Assembly: GCF_038002965.1 (NCBI RefSeq)
Contig: NZ_JBBOOE010000002.1
Span: 434,001 to 498,000 of the forward strand
Length of the DNA: 64,000 nt
Source: Robertmurraya sp. FSL R5-0851
GTDB taxonomy: Bacteria > Bacillota > Bacilli > Bacillales > Cytobacillaceae
Direction of reading: 5' to 3'
Shown: piece by piece, positions 16,959 through 26,253 of the stretch
How positions within the stretch are numbered: position 1 is the first letter of the stretch
How the letters are laid out: every line of letters starts with the position of its first letter
Made by a program: the position numbers and the translations under genes
The notes under the pieces: model-generated
The model's input: only the letters and a program-made list of their open reading frames with translations
Told to the model about the DNA's origin: nothing
Database searches by the model: none

Positions 16959-17582
16959 TTAGCCGTGCCAATTACCGGTTCGCTTAAATAATGTTATGAA
17001 TGGATAATTGTCTTCCTCACCTGTATAAGGCATATTATCGGTATAAATCCAAACTGAATCCCCTTTATCAATCATAGTTTCTATTTGGTTATCTTCTGCA
17101 TAAGAGCTATTCTCCCAGTTTTCTAAAAATAGTTCTTCCCAATTATCTTTTATAGGTGCATTTACAGATAGATAACTAGCTTGGTCAAACAATGTCCCTT
17201 CCTCACCGTTATTCATTTTCTTATATTCCTCTATAACGTTCCAGATCTCTTCAGCGGTTAGATTATCATAATAATTTTCTGTCCAATTAACTCCTTTTGC
17301 ATAAACGTAATCAGAGCTACCCATATACTCAACAAATATGTATGTTCTCAACTTTTCTTTTAATTGTTCCATTTCCTCCTTGGAAACACCTTCATGAGTA
17401 GTATCAGCTAATTCCTCTACGTATTCTTTTTCAGAGGGTTTAATTGTTGAATCCTTATTAGCTGGCTTGTTGACTATTACTTCATTGTCTTCATTTGATT
17501 CAACTGTATGAGAATTAGAAGAACACCCAAATAGTGATACAAGCAAAATAAGTGAAATTCCAACTAGATATAGGCGGTTCAT
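16959..17582 (-). CDS. Lipoprotein
   Basis: 207 residues. The N-terminus MNRLYLVGISLILLVSLFGC has a type II signal peptide with lipobox LFGC, so the mature protein would be lipid-anchored at cysteine 20. A short acidic, low-complexity linker is followed by a helical region (SKEEMEQLKEKLRTYIF) and an aromatic-rich domain. Ribosome binding site AAGGAGAC. Function unknown. Confidence 0.7.
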   Translation of the reverse strand: MNRLYLVGISLILLVSLFGCSSNSHTVESNEDNEVIVNKPANKDSTIKPSEKEYVEELADTTHEGVSKEEMEQLKEKLRTYIFVEYMGSSDYVYAKGVNWTENYYDNLTAEEIWNVIEEYKKMNNGEEGTLFDQASYLSVNAPIKDNWEELFLENWENSSYAEDNQIETMIDKGDSVWIYTDNMPYTGEEDNYPFITLFKRTGNWHG

Positions 17583-18244
17583 ATTATCGTCTCCTTATGT
17601 GCAACGGTAAGTTTAATAGATAACTATAGATAACTTCAGATATTAGCTAAACCAATTATACTTCTTCTTCAATTGAACAATCATTAGAAAAGAGTTTATA
17701 ATTGAAATTGAATATTTTGCTAGAAAACTATTGAGGTGTAAATATGAATATAGGTGAAGAAATTGTAGCCTCTTACTTAGAATATATTAAAGAATGTGAC
17801 TTTGTTCAGAGGAATCTCTATACAAAAGATGTTCAAGGTGAAATAGATGTTGTGGGGGTAAATCTTAAGACAAATGAAGCTTATGTTTGTGAATCTACAA
17901 CGCATTTGACTACGGGTTTGCTTTATACGGGGAAGGATAATAAAAGCAATAACATTCAGAAATTGTACGATAAATTTAGCAAAGATATTGAGTATGCTGA
18001 AAAGTACCTGCCAGGCTATAAAAAACACTATATACTTTGGTCCCCAATCGTAAAGGACAATAAGACAACACGTGAAAATAGCCAAATCTATCAAGTTAAT
18101 ATTGTAAAAGAAATGATTCAAGATAAGTTTGGTGTAGATCTAGAACTTGTAATAAATGAGAAATATCTCATAAGCCCCAAAATGAACTTGGACAATAAGA
18201 GTAATATTTATTATACTGCTTAATGTACCAAGGAGGCTGACATC

Positions 18245-18556
18245 ATGAAACGAATAAAACATTCTAAAGAATTTAAATTACAAGTCATCAAGGAAGCCCA
18301 AGACACAGGGAAGAATACCCTTGTAGCTCGCCGGTATGATCTGAATCCCAATATGGTTAGTCGCTGGGTTCGTGAATACAAAGATGGTAAATTTGGTGAA
18401 GTAGATGTGGCTGTGCTGCCAGATATAGACTCCAAAGAATTATCCAAAGAAAATGAAAAACTTAAAATGTTATTAGGTGAAAAAGACCTTGAAATAGCGA
18501 TCCTGAGGGATCTTATAAAAAAGAAAAACCCTCACTTGCTGAAAAGCATGAAGTAG
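18245..18556 (+). CDS. IS3-family transposase OrfA
   Basis: Identical to the OrfA at 7019, including the AAGGAGG site and the helix-turn-helix. Confidence 0.94.
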   Translation: MKRIKHSKEFKLQVIKEAQDTGKNTLVARRYDLNPNMVSRWVREYKDGKFGEVDVAVLPDIDSKELSKENEKLKMLLGEKDLEIAILRDLIKKKNPHLLKSMK

Positions 18557-19467
18557 CTAACAAATGGATTCAAAAAGGCTACTCGATTTCAAAGGTGCTT
18601 AAAATCATAGGTATTCCTCGATCCACATACTACTATCAAAAGAATTATCGTGTTGAGGAGAAAAAAGTAAGTGAGGGACGTCCAGCACCAGGTTATTCGA
18701 TCCAAGAGGACGGTCAAAAGATATCAGACGAACAGATTAAAGAATTTCTACTAGAAGAGATTGCCGGTGATTGCTATAACTATGGTTATCGCAAACTCAC
18801 TAAGGTCTTAAGGCGAAAATACAAACTTAAAATTAACAAGAAAAAAGTATACCGGATTTGTAAAGAATTGGGCATCTTACGCCCACAGCGCCAAAAGAAA
18901 GTCTCATACCCTAGGAAACTAGCAAGAAATCGCATTATTACAAGATCTAATCAGCTATGGGAAGCTGACATTAAATATGGCTTTATCGAAGGTGAGGATC
19001 GCTTTTTCTTTGTCATGTCCATCATCGATGTTTATGACAGGGGCATCATTACCTATCATATGGGATTAAGCTGCACTGGAGATGATGTCAAACAGACACT
19101 GAAAAGGGCATTATTAAAACGCCAACAATATGATGAATTGGAAAAACCTGTAATCCGAACAGACAATGGACCGCAGTTTATTTCCCATACTTTTGAAAAG
19201 TTTTGTGAAGATTCCAAAATTGAGCACGAAAGAATTCCACCAAGAACACCAAATATGAATGCTCATATTGAGTCTTTCCATCGCATTTTTGAGGACGATT
19301 GCCTATCCAGATGGCAGTTTGAAACCTACACAGAAGCATATCAAGAAGTCATGAATTTTATGGAGTTCTACAACGAGAGACGTATGCATTCTAGTATACT
19401 AGATTTGTCACCAAAGGAATTCTATCAAAAACAAGATTCATTGGTGATCAAGGAGGTTCGGGTGTAA
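18493..19467 (+). CDS. IS3-family transposase OrfB
   Basis: Identical to the OrfB at 7267. The frame opens at 18493 and is entered by frameshifting at 18517-18523; an internal GTG lies at 18595. The catalytic D, D and E residues are all present. Confidence 0.94.
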   Translation, partial: NSDPEGSYKKEKPSLAEKHEVANKWIQKGYSISKVLKIIGIPRSTYYYQKNYRVEEKKVSEGRPAPGYSIQEDGQKISDEQIKEFLLEEIAGDCYNYGYRKLTKVLRRKYKLKINKKKVYRICKELGILRPQRQKKVSYPRKLARNRIITRSNQLWEADIKYGFIEGEDRFFFVMSIIDVYDRGIITYHMGLSCTGDDVKQTLKRALLKRQQYDELEKPVIRTDNGPQFISHTFEKFCEDSKIEHERIPPRTPNMNAHIESFHRIFEDDCLSRWQFETYTEAYQEVMNFMEFYNERRMHSSILDLSPKEFYQKQDSLVIKEVRV

Positions 19468-19855
19468 TGGATGTATTCATTCAAAGCATCAGCTTGATTT
19501 GGAGTGGCGGGCATGATAGCCTCGTTCGGCGATGCCAATGTTGTAAAACAGCTGGCTTCTTGGCAGGAGAATCATGCCCGCAGAGGCTCCATGTCAAGCA
19601 ACATGGCCTTTTTGAAGAATAATGAAAGAAATCTATAAAATAAAAAACTGAGGAAATGAAAGAATAAGAGAGTTATTGTCCAAAATTCGGGGGTTAATCC
19701 GATATCAAGAGTGTCTAGTACAATTGCGAAACTACTCAAGAAAAGAAACCAAAGCATTGCAGTCACCAATACTTAGGTACATGCAAATTGAGGAATATCT
19801 AAACAAACACGTAATGAATTTAAATAGATAATTAAAACCTAGCAAGGAGAAAGAA

Positions 19856-20140
19856 ATGCGAACGAAAATAAAGAAAGTAAAGTTTGAACCAGAATATAAG
19901 AACCCAATATATAACGTAATATTAGAAAGTCCTGAAGGAAATAAATTGAATATCAAGTTTGACTACACTTATACCATGAATACATATATGCCTTTAAAAG
20001 TTGAATACAATCGGATGGATAAGGGAGCAAAGCTAGCATGGTACACCAATGAAGTTGAAGATATGACCGTCCAAGAATTTTTAGGCAAAATTGCTAGTAA
20101 AATAAATAAAAAATATAACTTTAGCTTAAATAACAAATAA
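19856..20140 (+). CDS. Hypothetical 94-residue protein
   Basis: AAGGAG precedes the ATG, and the gene ends at an intrinsic terminator. A small lysine-rich protein, mostly beta-like (YNVILESPEGNKLNIKFDY), with a C-terminal helix (TVQEFLGKIASKINKKY). It follows the interrupted nuclease-like gene by 24 bases and was probably its operon partner. Confidence 0.55.
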   Translation: MRTKIKKVKFEPEYKNPIYNVILESPEGNKLNIKFDYTYTMNTYMPLKVEYNRMDKGAKLAWYTNEVEDMTVQEFLGKIASKINKKYNFSLNNK

Positions 20141-20154
20141 AATTAACAGAAATA

Positions 20155-20183
20155 GAAAATGGACCGTGACGGTCCATTTTACA
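20155..20183. terminator. Intrinsic terminator
   Basis: AAAATGGACCGT pairs with ACGGTCCATTTT around GAC-type loop bases. It lies between convergent genes and serves both strands. Confidence 0.85.
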
Positions 20184-20189
20184 TTTACT

Positions 20190-21287
20190 CTATATTTCAA
20201 GAATATTATCTATAAGTGGAGTAATCTGGTTCATGATTGTTACTAATTCGTTTATTACCTCTTCAAACCGCTCATTCTGATTAATGCTGATTCTTAAAAA
20301 GGAGTTACTTCCTTTTCGTGGAGTAAGAATGCGATAGCAATCCAAACCCTTTATTGCTTCATGGAATGCTTCTCTTCTTTTTGTACGAAGGTTTACGTAC
20401 TCAGGGTATCCAGTAACCTTCTCGTATTTATCCTTTGGTTTATAAGGATTCAGCTCATAATGTAAGTGGAAATCTTTCACTTTACTATAGTCCAACAAGT
20501 TAACTGCTAACTCAAAGTGAATATTAGCTGATGTAGGGAGTAAAACATTGCCATCAAAATTATCTTGTTTCCATTCTGGTTTACTGAATAGAAAGACTGC
20601 AGTATTACGTCCTGATCCCCCAGCTTCCCCGAATGTCATGTTTAGATGACTTACTTCAGTTGCTTGTTGGAGTATGTTGATCCAAATCAATTTTTTCTGC
20701 AGCCCATTGAGGTTCTTAGTCTTTTCTGCAATGTGATCAGTAGGCTTACAGTTTATAACGGGTTGGTAAAAATTATGGAGTAGTTTACTGTAATCTCTAA
20801 GTAACTGTTCCGCTATAGGATGGTTTACATGATTGCTCCAGTCCACATCTAAGAAAGCTCGGTAGTCTTGCTTTTGAAACTCTTTATTGGAAGCGGGAGT
20901 GTAAGGGTCTAGAGTTAAAAATAAGAACTTAAATGGTACATCATTGTTTACATCCAACTCAAAAATGAGAGCGTTCTTCCCTTGTTCAGACGCATACCGG
21001 TTCGTTTGCTCTACCCCTTCCAAGGCCCCTAACTTGTTCTCGATTACAATAATCATGTTCGTTTTTATACCGTTCTTTTTCTCGATGATAAGATCTGGAG
21101 TACCTATCCCCTTCCCTAATCCAACACGAGTACGTGCTACTACTTTTTCATTCTCTAACAAATATGTAGAACAGATGGTCTTCATAAACCAATCTGCAAA
21201 AGCTATCTCTTCATTAATAAGGTTTGCTAAGAAGTCCGTTATTACATCCTCACGATAAAACGAACCTAGTAATGTAAAGGTATTCAC
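20190..21287 (-). CDS. PD-(D/E)xK nuclease superfamily protein (PDDEXK_4-like)
   Basis: 365 residues. Motifs: an early helix (FYREDVITDFLANLI), then GTPDLIIEKKNG and MIIVIENKLGALEGVEQTNRYA, giving D...E-x-K with the following Q-x3-Y helix. All catalytic residues of the superfamily are visible. Members are often restriction-like or defence nucleases. The start is GTG at 21287, whose first base overlaps the stop of the upstream gene (TAGTG), so translation is coupled. Confidence 0.7.
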   Translation of the reverse strand: MNTFTLLGSFYREDVITDFLANLINEEIAFADWFMKTICSTYLLENEKVVARTRVGLGKGIGTPDLIIEKKNGIKTNMIIVIENKLGALEGVEQTNRYASEQGKNALIFELDVNNDVPFKFLFLTLDPYTPASNKEFQKQDYRAFLDVDWSNHVNHPIAEQLLRDYSKLLHNFYQPVINCKPTDHIAEKTKNLNGLQKKLIWINILQQATEVSHLNMTFGEAGGSGRNTAVFLFSKPEWKQDNFDGNVLLPTSANIHFELAVNLLDYSKVKDFHLHYELNPYKPKDKYEKVTGYPEYVNLRTKRREAFHEAIKGLDCYRILTPRKGSNSFLRISINQNERFEEVINELVTIMNQITPLIDNILEI

Positions 21288-21676
21288 TATTTCTCACTCT
21301 TTCTTATATCCTCATGATCAATTTCATAATAAGCTGCTAATAGTTTTTCTGTATGCATCTTTAGAGCTGGTCTAAAGCAATTAAAACGGCTCTCGTATCC
21401 TCGAACCAAGTAACGATAACTACAGAAATCTTCGTTCGTATTCTCCATGGCAAAAACCTTTATCCCTTTACGTCCCATATCCTTTCTAACTTGTGTTAAA
21501 TCCTTTTGGATACGTTGACGTATCTTTTCCATGAAGAGTACGTGCTGCTTCTTCAGTTTTAACTTATAGTTATTAATACTTTCTATGTCACGATCCAGGG
21601 CGGTAATTAGCAAGTTTAATATGATGGATTGAAAGGCCAATTCTTTATCCTGTTCGGGTAACATTTCTTTATCCAT
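21287..21676 (-). CDS. Hypothetical helical partner of the PD-(D/E)xK gene
   Basis: About 129 residues. I prefer the start MDKEMLPEQ at 21676, since GGGGAGGG lies upstream; the longer frame to 21706 has no site. The protein is helical and basic (NNYKLKLKKQHVLFMEKIRQ) and contains FCSYRYLVRGYESRFNCFRP. One-base overlap with the nuclease-like gene marks a two-gene cassette. Function unknown; a partner or regulator of the nuclease is plausible. Confidence 0.55.
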   Translation of the reverse strand: MDKEMLPEQDKELAFQSIILNLLITALDRDIESINNYKLKLKKQHVLFMEKIRQRIQKDLTQVRKDMGRKGIKVFAMENTNEDFCSYRYLVRGYESRFNCFRPALKMHTEKLLAAYYEIDHEDIRKSEK

Positions 21677-21810
21677 TTTGCTTATGTCCCTCCCCTTGAA
21701 AATCATTTACTATAACAAATTTGGTGTCAATCATCTAAAAGTCGAAACTAAACGCATACAGGCTTCTTAAATATAACAAAAATGGTGTTAAAAAGTATCA
21801 TTAAGGACAG

Positions 21811-21925
21811 AATAAAAAAACATCAAAAGTGTTTATACACTCTTGATGACTGGTTGTTTTGTTGTATTCATCTTTAAGGACCAAACGTAGACCTTCCTCT
21901 AATTAATGAGGGGGGTCTATGTTGT
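21811..21925 (+). ncRNA. Second type I antitoxin-like RNA
   Basis: It begins AATAAAAAAACATCAAA like the RNA at 2817. A stem CATCAAAAGTGT/ACACTCTTGATG (21821-21848) is followed by a terminator-like hairpin TAGACC..CCTC/GAGG..GGTCTA at 21888-21919, with the same TAGACCTTCC core. No convincing toxin frame remains on the opposite strand, only AT-rich sequence. Probably an orphan remnant. Confidence 0.4.
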
Positions 21926-22215
21926 TGTGCGATTTATTCGGCCCATTCCACGAATGACGGTATTACTTTGTAATATAAAGTATAAGTGAATGTATCTTAT
22001 TCTTATACTAAAGGTAACTTGTCTATAATGTCACACACAATATAGAATTATCTACATCACTTATCTAAAAGTGGTGTATTTTTTTGTATAAAGGAGCATT
22101 CCTGTTAGAAGGATTATCGGGGACTTGAACAAAAAAGAGCCCTCTTGGTATGATACGGGGTGTCAAATCGTATGCCGAGATGACCCCTAACTTAGTTAAC
22201 CAAGGAGGACTCCAT

Positions 22216-23493
22216 ATGGATTTTAAACAAAATCATAAAATAAATCAAGTCACCGAAAAAACACTTGTAGTCGGAATCGACATTGCCAAGAGGATTCATT
22301 ACGCTTGCTTTGTGGATGATCGCGGACGGGTGCTCCGAAAGTCATTCTCTGTTTCTCAGTCTCGAGATGGGTTTGAACTTTTCTATCAATGTATTCTAAC
22401 TGAAATGAAAGAACACGAGAAAACGGAAGTCATCGTAGGGATTGAACCTACTGGCCATTATTGGCTCAATTTAGCCTATTTTCTAGAGGAACGGGGCATC
22501 CCCCTAGTTATGGCCAATCCTATGCATGTCAAACGGTCAAAAGAGTTAGATGACAATCTGCCAACCAAACATGACCGCAAAGATGCGCTGGTAATCGCTC
22601 GACTCATAAAAGATGGGCGCTTCAGTTATCCACGTATCTTGAAAGACAAGGAAGCTGAACTCCGTGTGGGAGCAACGTTTAGGAGTAAATTGACAGAGGA
22701 ACTTGGAGCTGTCAAAAATATGATGATTCGCTGGTTAGATCGCTATTTTCCTGAGTTTACCCAGGTGTTTCCATCATTCGGAAAAATGGCTATGGCTGTA
22801 CTTGAATGTACCCCATTTCCAAGTGATCTTCATCAGAAACAACCCGATGAAGTTTTAACTCTTTATCGTCAGGTTGAGGGACTCAAATCCCCCCAGAGAC
22901 CGAAAGCAATGCGTCTCATTGAAGTCGCTGCTAACTCCATAGGAGTAACAGAGGGACGTGAGATGGCCCGTATTGAAATCGCCACACTCGTTCGCCGTTA
23001 TCACCAGTTGGAACAAGATATTGAAAGCATTACACAGCACTTGGTTGAACTTGTACAAACATCCGTAGAGTACGAATGGCTCTCATCAGTTCAAGCACTT
23101 GGAGATGTTACAATTGTCGATTTATTAGCTGAAATCGGTAGTTTTTCACACTATGTAGATTCACGCCAAATCATGAAACTTGCGGGACTAACATTACGTG
23201 AAAATTCCTCTGGGCAACACAAAGGACAGAAGCGCATTTCCAAAAGAGGCAGAAGAAGGCTACGCGCCCTCCTTTTCCGGGTGATGATGCCGATGATTCG
23301 CCATAATGAAGCTTTTAGAAAACTACATGAGTATTACACAAACCGTAAGGAAAATCCGTTACGCAAGAAGCAATCCATCGTGGTACTATGCGGAAAACTA
23401 TTAAAAGTGTTACATGGAATCTGTACAAAGCACAAAGCGTTTGACGCACAGCGAATGATGAAGGATATTCCTAGTCTCGCAGAGGCTATGTAA
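22216..23493 (+). CDS. IS110-family DEDD transposase
   Basis: 425 residues starting at the ATG 22216 behind AAGGAGGA. The RuvC-like DEDD domain has D in VVGIDIAKRIH, E in GIEPTGHYW and the pair in KHDRKDALVIARLI. The C-terminal transposase_20 part has KLAGLTLRENSSGQHKGQKR, containing the serine used in this family. Both halves are intact. The enzyme acts with a guide RNA made from the element. Confidence 0.93.
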   Translation: MDFKQNHKINQVTEKTLVVGIDIAKRIHYACFVDDRGRVLRKSFSVSQSRDGFELFYQCILTEMKEHEKTEVIVGIEPTGHYWLNLAYFLEERGIPLVMANPMHVKRSKELDDNLPTKHDRKDALVIARLIKDGRFSYPRILKDKEAELRVGATFRSKLTEELGAVKNMMIRWLDRYFPEFTQVFPSFGKMAMAVLECTPFPSDLHQKQPDEVLTLYRQVEGLKSPQRPKAMRLIEVAANSIGVTEGREMARIEIATLVRRYHQLEQDIESITQHLVELVQTSVEYEWLSSVQALGDVTIVDLLAEIGSFSHYVDSRQIMKLAGLTLRENSSGQHKGQKRISKRGRRRLRALLFRVMMPMIRHNEAFRKLHEYYTNRKENPLRKKQSIVVLCGKLLKVLHGICTKHKAFDAQRMMKDIPSLAEAM

Positions 23494-23818
23494 AGTTCTA
23501 CATCCCCTTAAAAGACCTAGACAATAGGATGACACGGAGAAGCTGGCAATATTTTTTCCATTCGACCTTGAGTCCCTAAAGGAGCTTCGCTAGCCTCTGC
23601 CTTATGACTAGACCGAACGAAGGAATGTAGGCACATTGATGCCCAGAGACATGGGAGGGTACGTCATCATAAGTTACGCAGAGATCCATTGTGCATCAAA
23701 TAATTCCCTAACACTACTTACCACTATTACCCAGTAGTGACCGCGTAGCGTACCCATGTATTGGAATAGATTCACATAATATAAAAATATTGTTAGGGAA
23801 CGTGTCGAAAAATATTTT
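23494..23818 (+). ncRNA. Candidate guide (bridge/seek) RNA region of the IS110 element
   Basis: 325 noncoding bases lie between the transposase stop and the right inverted repeat. In IS1111-type elements the guide RNA comes from this interval. GC content here is higher than around it, and several short stems can be drawn, such as ACTACTTACCACTATTACCC against CAGTAGTG. Assignment is by position and family knowledge; no RNA boundary can be read. Confidence 0.45.
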
Positions 23819-23937
23819 TTTGACACCCCAGCAACGGGTTAAACTGTTGCTAAATCAACATTTATAGAGGGAGGTCTAAATAATTTATTTTTTTCAATAT
23901 TACTTAGAATATCGAAGAAGGAGTTGGTGTAAAATTC

Positions 23938-24792
23938 ATGTCCAAATATTGGTATGATTATTGTCCTAAAGGAGTAAAAAGTCGTTTTAAATTGTTAGTC
24001 TTTAATTGTCATGATCAACCCTTTCTTCCCTTAACAGAGTATTACCATGATTGTACTGGTAGGATTAGTAATAGTTCTACTCTATCGTACATTCAATCCC
24101 TCCTTCCATTCTTTACTTGGTTGGATCAATATAGTAATTATCAAGGGAAACACGTTAAATGGGACGATTCACCCGACAGGATACGTAAAGTCGTTGAAGA
24201 TTATCTTATGAGTGAAATGGCTTGTAAAATTAGAGAGAAAGATACTTTTCGGTTTGTAAACCGTACAAACAAGAGTCCTAATACAGTAAATCGATTTCTT
24301 TCAGCGTTAAAATCATTTTATAAATCACTAATTCATTTAAAGTTCTATTTGTATTCCAATCCCTTAATTGATTCACATGCTGTTTTAAATATTTATAAAA
24401 GAGGGACTGAAGGGGTTAGAAAAGACAAGCCTCGAATGCCATCAGAAGCAGGAACAGAGGATGCTATACATCATAGAAGATTGACAGATTCTTATTTTAA
24501 ATTGATTAATGAGGAATGGAAACCCGAAATTATTGGTGATATTTATCTTCCCTATCAAGTTTATGGAGCAGGGAAAAGAGTAAACTGGTCATTAAGAGAA
24601 ATCTTAATTGCTCGATTACTTTTTGAAACTGGAGCAAGAGCATCAGAAGTTATTGAGTTGACAATTGGAGATTATCGATCTCGTAAATCATTTCAAGAAG
24701 CCAGTACTTTTAATAAAGGTAGCTATGGAAAAAGGGTGAAGTTTATCCGATTTAGCAAAGATACTGTAAAGTTATTGTTCAATGTCACCTAG
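23938..24792 (+). pseudogene. Tyrosine recombinase (integrase) lacking its C-terminus
   Basis: 284 residues match a phage-type integrase: a SAM-like N-terminal DNA-binding region and the start of the catalytic domain, with the first catalytic arginine in FETGARASEVIELTIGDY. The frame ends after SKDTVKLL, before the H-x-x-R and tyrosine motifs, at the point where the ArsR-like gene begins in another frame. A deletion probably fused the two regions near 24775. Confidence 0.7.
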
Positions 24793-25657
24793 ATTAATAA
24801 AAAACTTGGAGGTTATCCAAAGTACAAATCTATGGTACGGTATACTTTTAATGCAAAACAAACTCTCTACAATTACAATTCAAGATTTTTCGAACGCAAT
24901 AAGAAAATTAACCTCACAAGAGTTTTATGAAACGCTATTACCCTACAAAGATCGTTTACATGAAACATTCAGACGTAACGCTGCAATGAACCCAAATACA
25001 CTTACAGAATATGCATCTCTATTTAAGGAACATGATTACTTAGAGGGTTATGTTCTATCGATTGCTCAAAAAACAAAAAATGAGATTATTGATTTATTTA
25101 TTGAGACTCTATCTGATTGGTATGATTGGTTACACGAAATAGTCGATTGGAATAAATGGATGCAAGCATTATCCTTTGAAGGAAAATTTCAATTAAGTAT
25201 TGATAATACTAAACCTATTGAAGAGATTGAAAGAATAACGGGTGGAGCAAAATACCTGCCTGAGCCTTCTATATGGCATATCAAGCTTATTCCACATGTA
25301 TCCTATCGTCCATGGATTTTAGAACTACGTACAAGTGATACCAAATTGATCTTTTATCCATTAAAAGATCAAGCATTACTAGAACCAGGAGTACCCCCAC
25401 AGGATCTTATTCGGGGACATAAAGCTTTGGGGGACGAACTTAGATTAAAATTACTTTATCAAATTATAAGAGGACCACAATCACTTCAAGATCTAAGTGT
25501 GAAGTTTAATGTTTCTAAAACAACACTTCATCATCAACTCTCTTTACTTAAAGCAGCAAAGTTTATTTCCGTTGATAAGGGTACCTATTCAGTTAACACA
25601 GTGCAAATCCAGTCATTTACTTCACGTCTTACTCAATACCTGGGTGACAAACTATGA
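24782..25657 (+). CDS. ArsR-type transcriptional regulator
   Basis: 291 residues with a C-terminal winged helix (RGHKALGDELRLKLLYQIIR, then LSVKFNVSKTTLHHQLSLLKAAKFI), typical of ArsR-like repressors. The N-terminal ~200 residues form a helical domain. The gene start abuts the integrase truncation, so the original start may be missing. Its stop overlaps the MFS start by four bases (ATGA), marking an operon in which the regulator would control efflux. Confidence 0.65.
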   Translation: MSPRLIKNLEVIQSTNLWYGILLMQNKLSTITIQDFSNAIRKLTSQEFYETLLPYKDRLHETFRRNAAMNPNTLTEYASLFKEHDYLEGYVLSIAQKTKNEIIDLFIETLSDWYDWLHEIVDWNKWMQALSFEGKFQLSIDNTKPIEEIERITGGAKYLPEPSIWHIKLIPHVSYRPWILELRTSDTKLIFYPLKDQALLEPGVPPQDLIRGHKALGDELRLKLLYQIIRGPQSLQDLSVKFNVSKTTLHHQLSLLKAAKFISVDKGTYSVNTVQIQSFTSRLTQYLGDKL

Positions 25658-26176
25658 AAATGACATATTCAAAATCATTTAAAGCTCTTTGGATTGGTGA
25701 GATTATCTCAGAATTTGGAGGAGTTGCTGGCGGAATTGTTAACGGTTTATTGTTATATGAATTAACTGGTTCAAAAGAATGGATGGGAGCACTCTGGTTG
25801 ATTTACTTTCTTCCTTCCTTAATACTCCAAGGGATAAGCTCGCCTTTTCTTAACCATGTTATTAAAGAAAAAATGCTGAAAAATATACAACTGATTCGTT
25901 CGGGAGCGTACCTTCTCCCTCTCTTAGGCTATTTAAGTGGAGAAAATCACATTACAATTATAGGTTTAATTATTTTACAATGTTTATTAGGCCTAGTTCA
26001 GCCGATATATGCAAGCCTTTCATTCTCACTATTGCCTGATATATGTTCTGAAAAGGAGTTAGTACAAGCAAATAGTTTATTAGAGGGAACTCCGGTGTTT
26101 GTCAAGATAGTTGTCGCATTTAACTTGTTTACTAGTGTAAGAACGTAAGGGTAACTACCGCGCTTTGCTTGGTGGT

Positions 26177-26220
26177 CTTCTCATCAAAGAACAGAATTCA
26201 TTCTGTTCTTTGATGAGAAG
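26177..26220. repeat. Perfect 21-bp hairpin in the IS tail
   Basis: CTTCTCATCAAAGAACAGAAT is followed by TC and then its exact reverse complement. It lies just after the orfB stop inside the IS. It may stop incoming transcription or be a transposase-recognised structure. Confidence 0.7.
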
Positions 26221-26253
26221 GGAATGGGTAGTTCAAGCTCAGTCGCAGTGGGG

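Larger units (their letters stand above)
18167..19701 (+). mobile_element. IS3-family element, complete copy C
   Basis: 1535 bp, with the same ends as copy B and a 4-bp duplication ATAT at 18163-18166 and 19702-19705. It appears identical to copy B and lies in the same orientation 11.2 kb away. Confidence 0.96.
17744..19831 (+). pseudogene. PD-(D/E)xK-like nuclease protein interrupted by IS3 copy C
   Basis: The front part (17744-18166) encodes 141 residues. Deleting 18167-19705 (the IS plus one ATAT duplication) joins it in frame to 19706-19831, giving 182 residues ending HVMNLNR. Residues about 30-58 (VQGEIDVVGVNLKTNEAYVCEST) fit a PD-(D/E)xK core with D in EIDVVGV and E in CEST, but the usual lysine after E-x is a threonine. 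It could be a restriction-like or defence nuclease, or a catalytically altered relative. AGGTG precedes the ATG. Confidence 0.75.
22150..23835 (+). mobile_element. IS110-family element (IS1111-like)
   Basis: A single DEDD transposase gene is flanked by subterminal inverted repeats GGGGTGTCAAA (22157-22167) and TTTGACACCCC (23819-23829), as in the IS1111 group. The exact outer ends cannot be read because this family makes no clear target duplication. The long 3' untranslated part is also typical. Confidence 0.8.
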
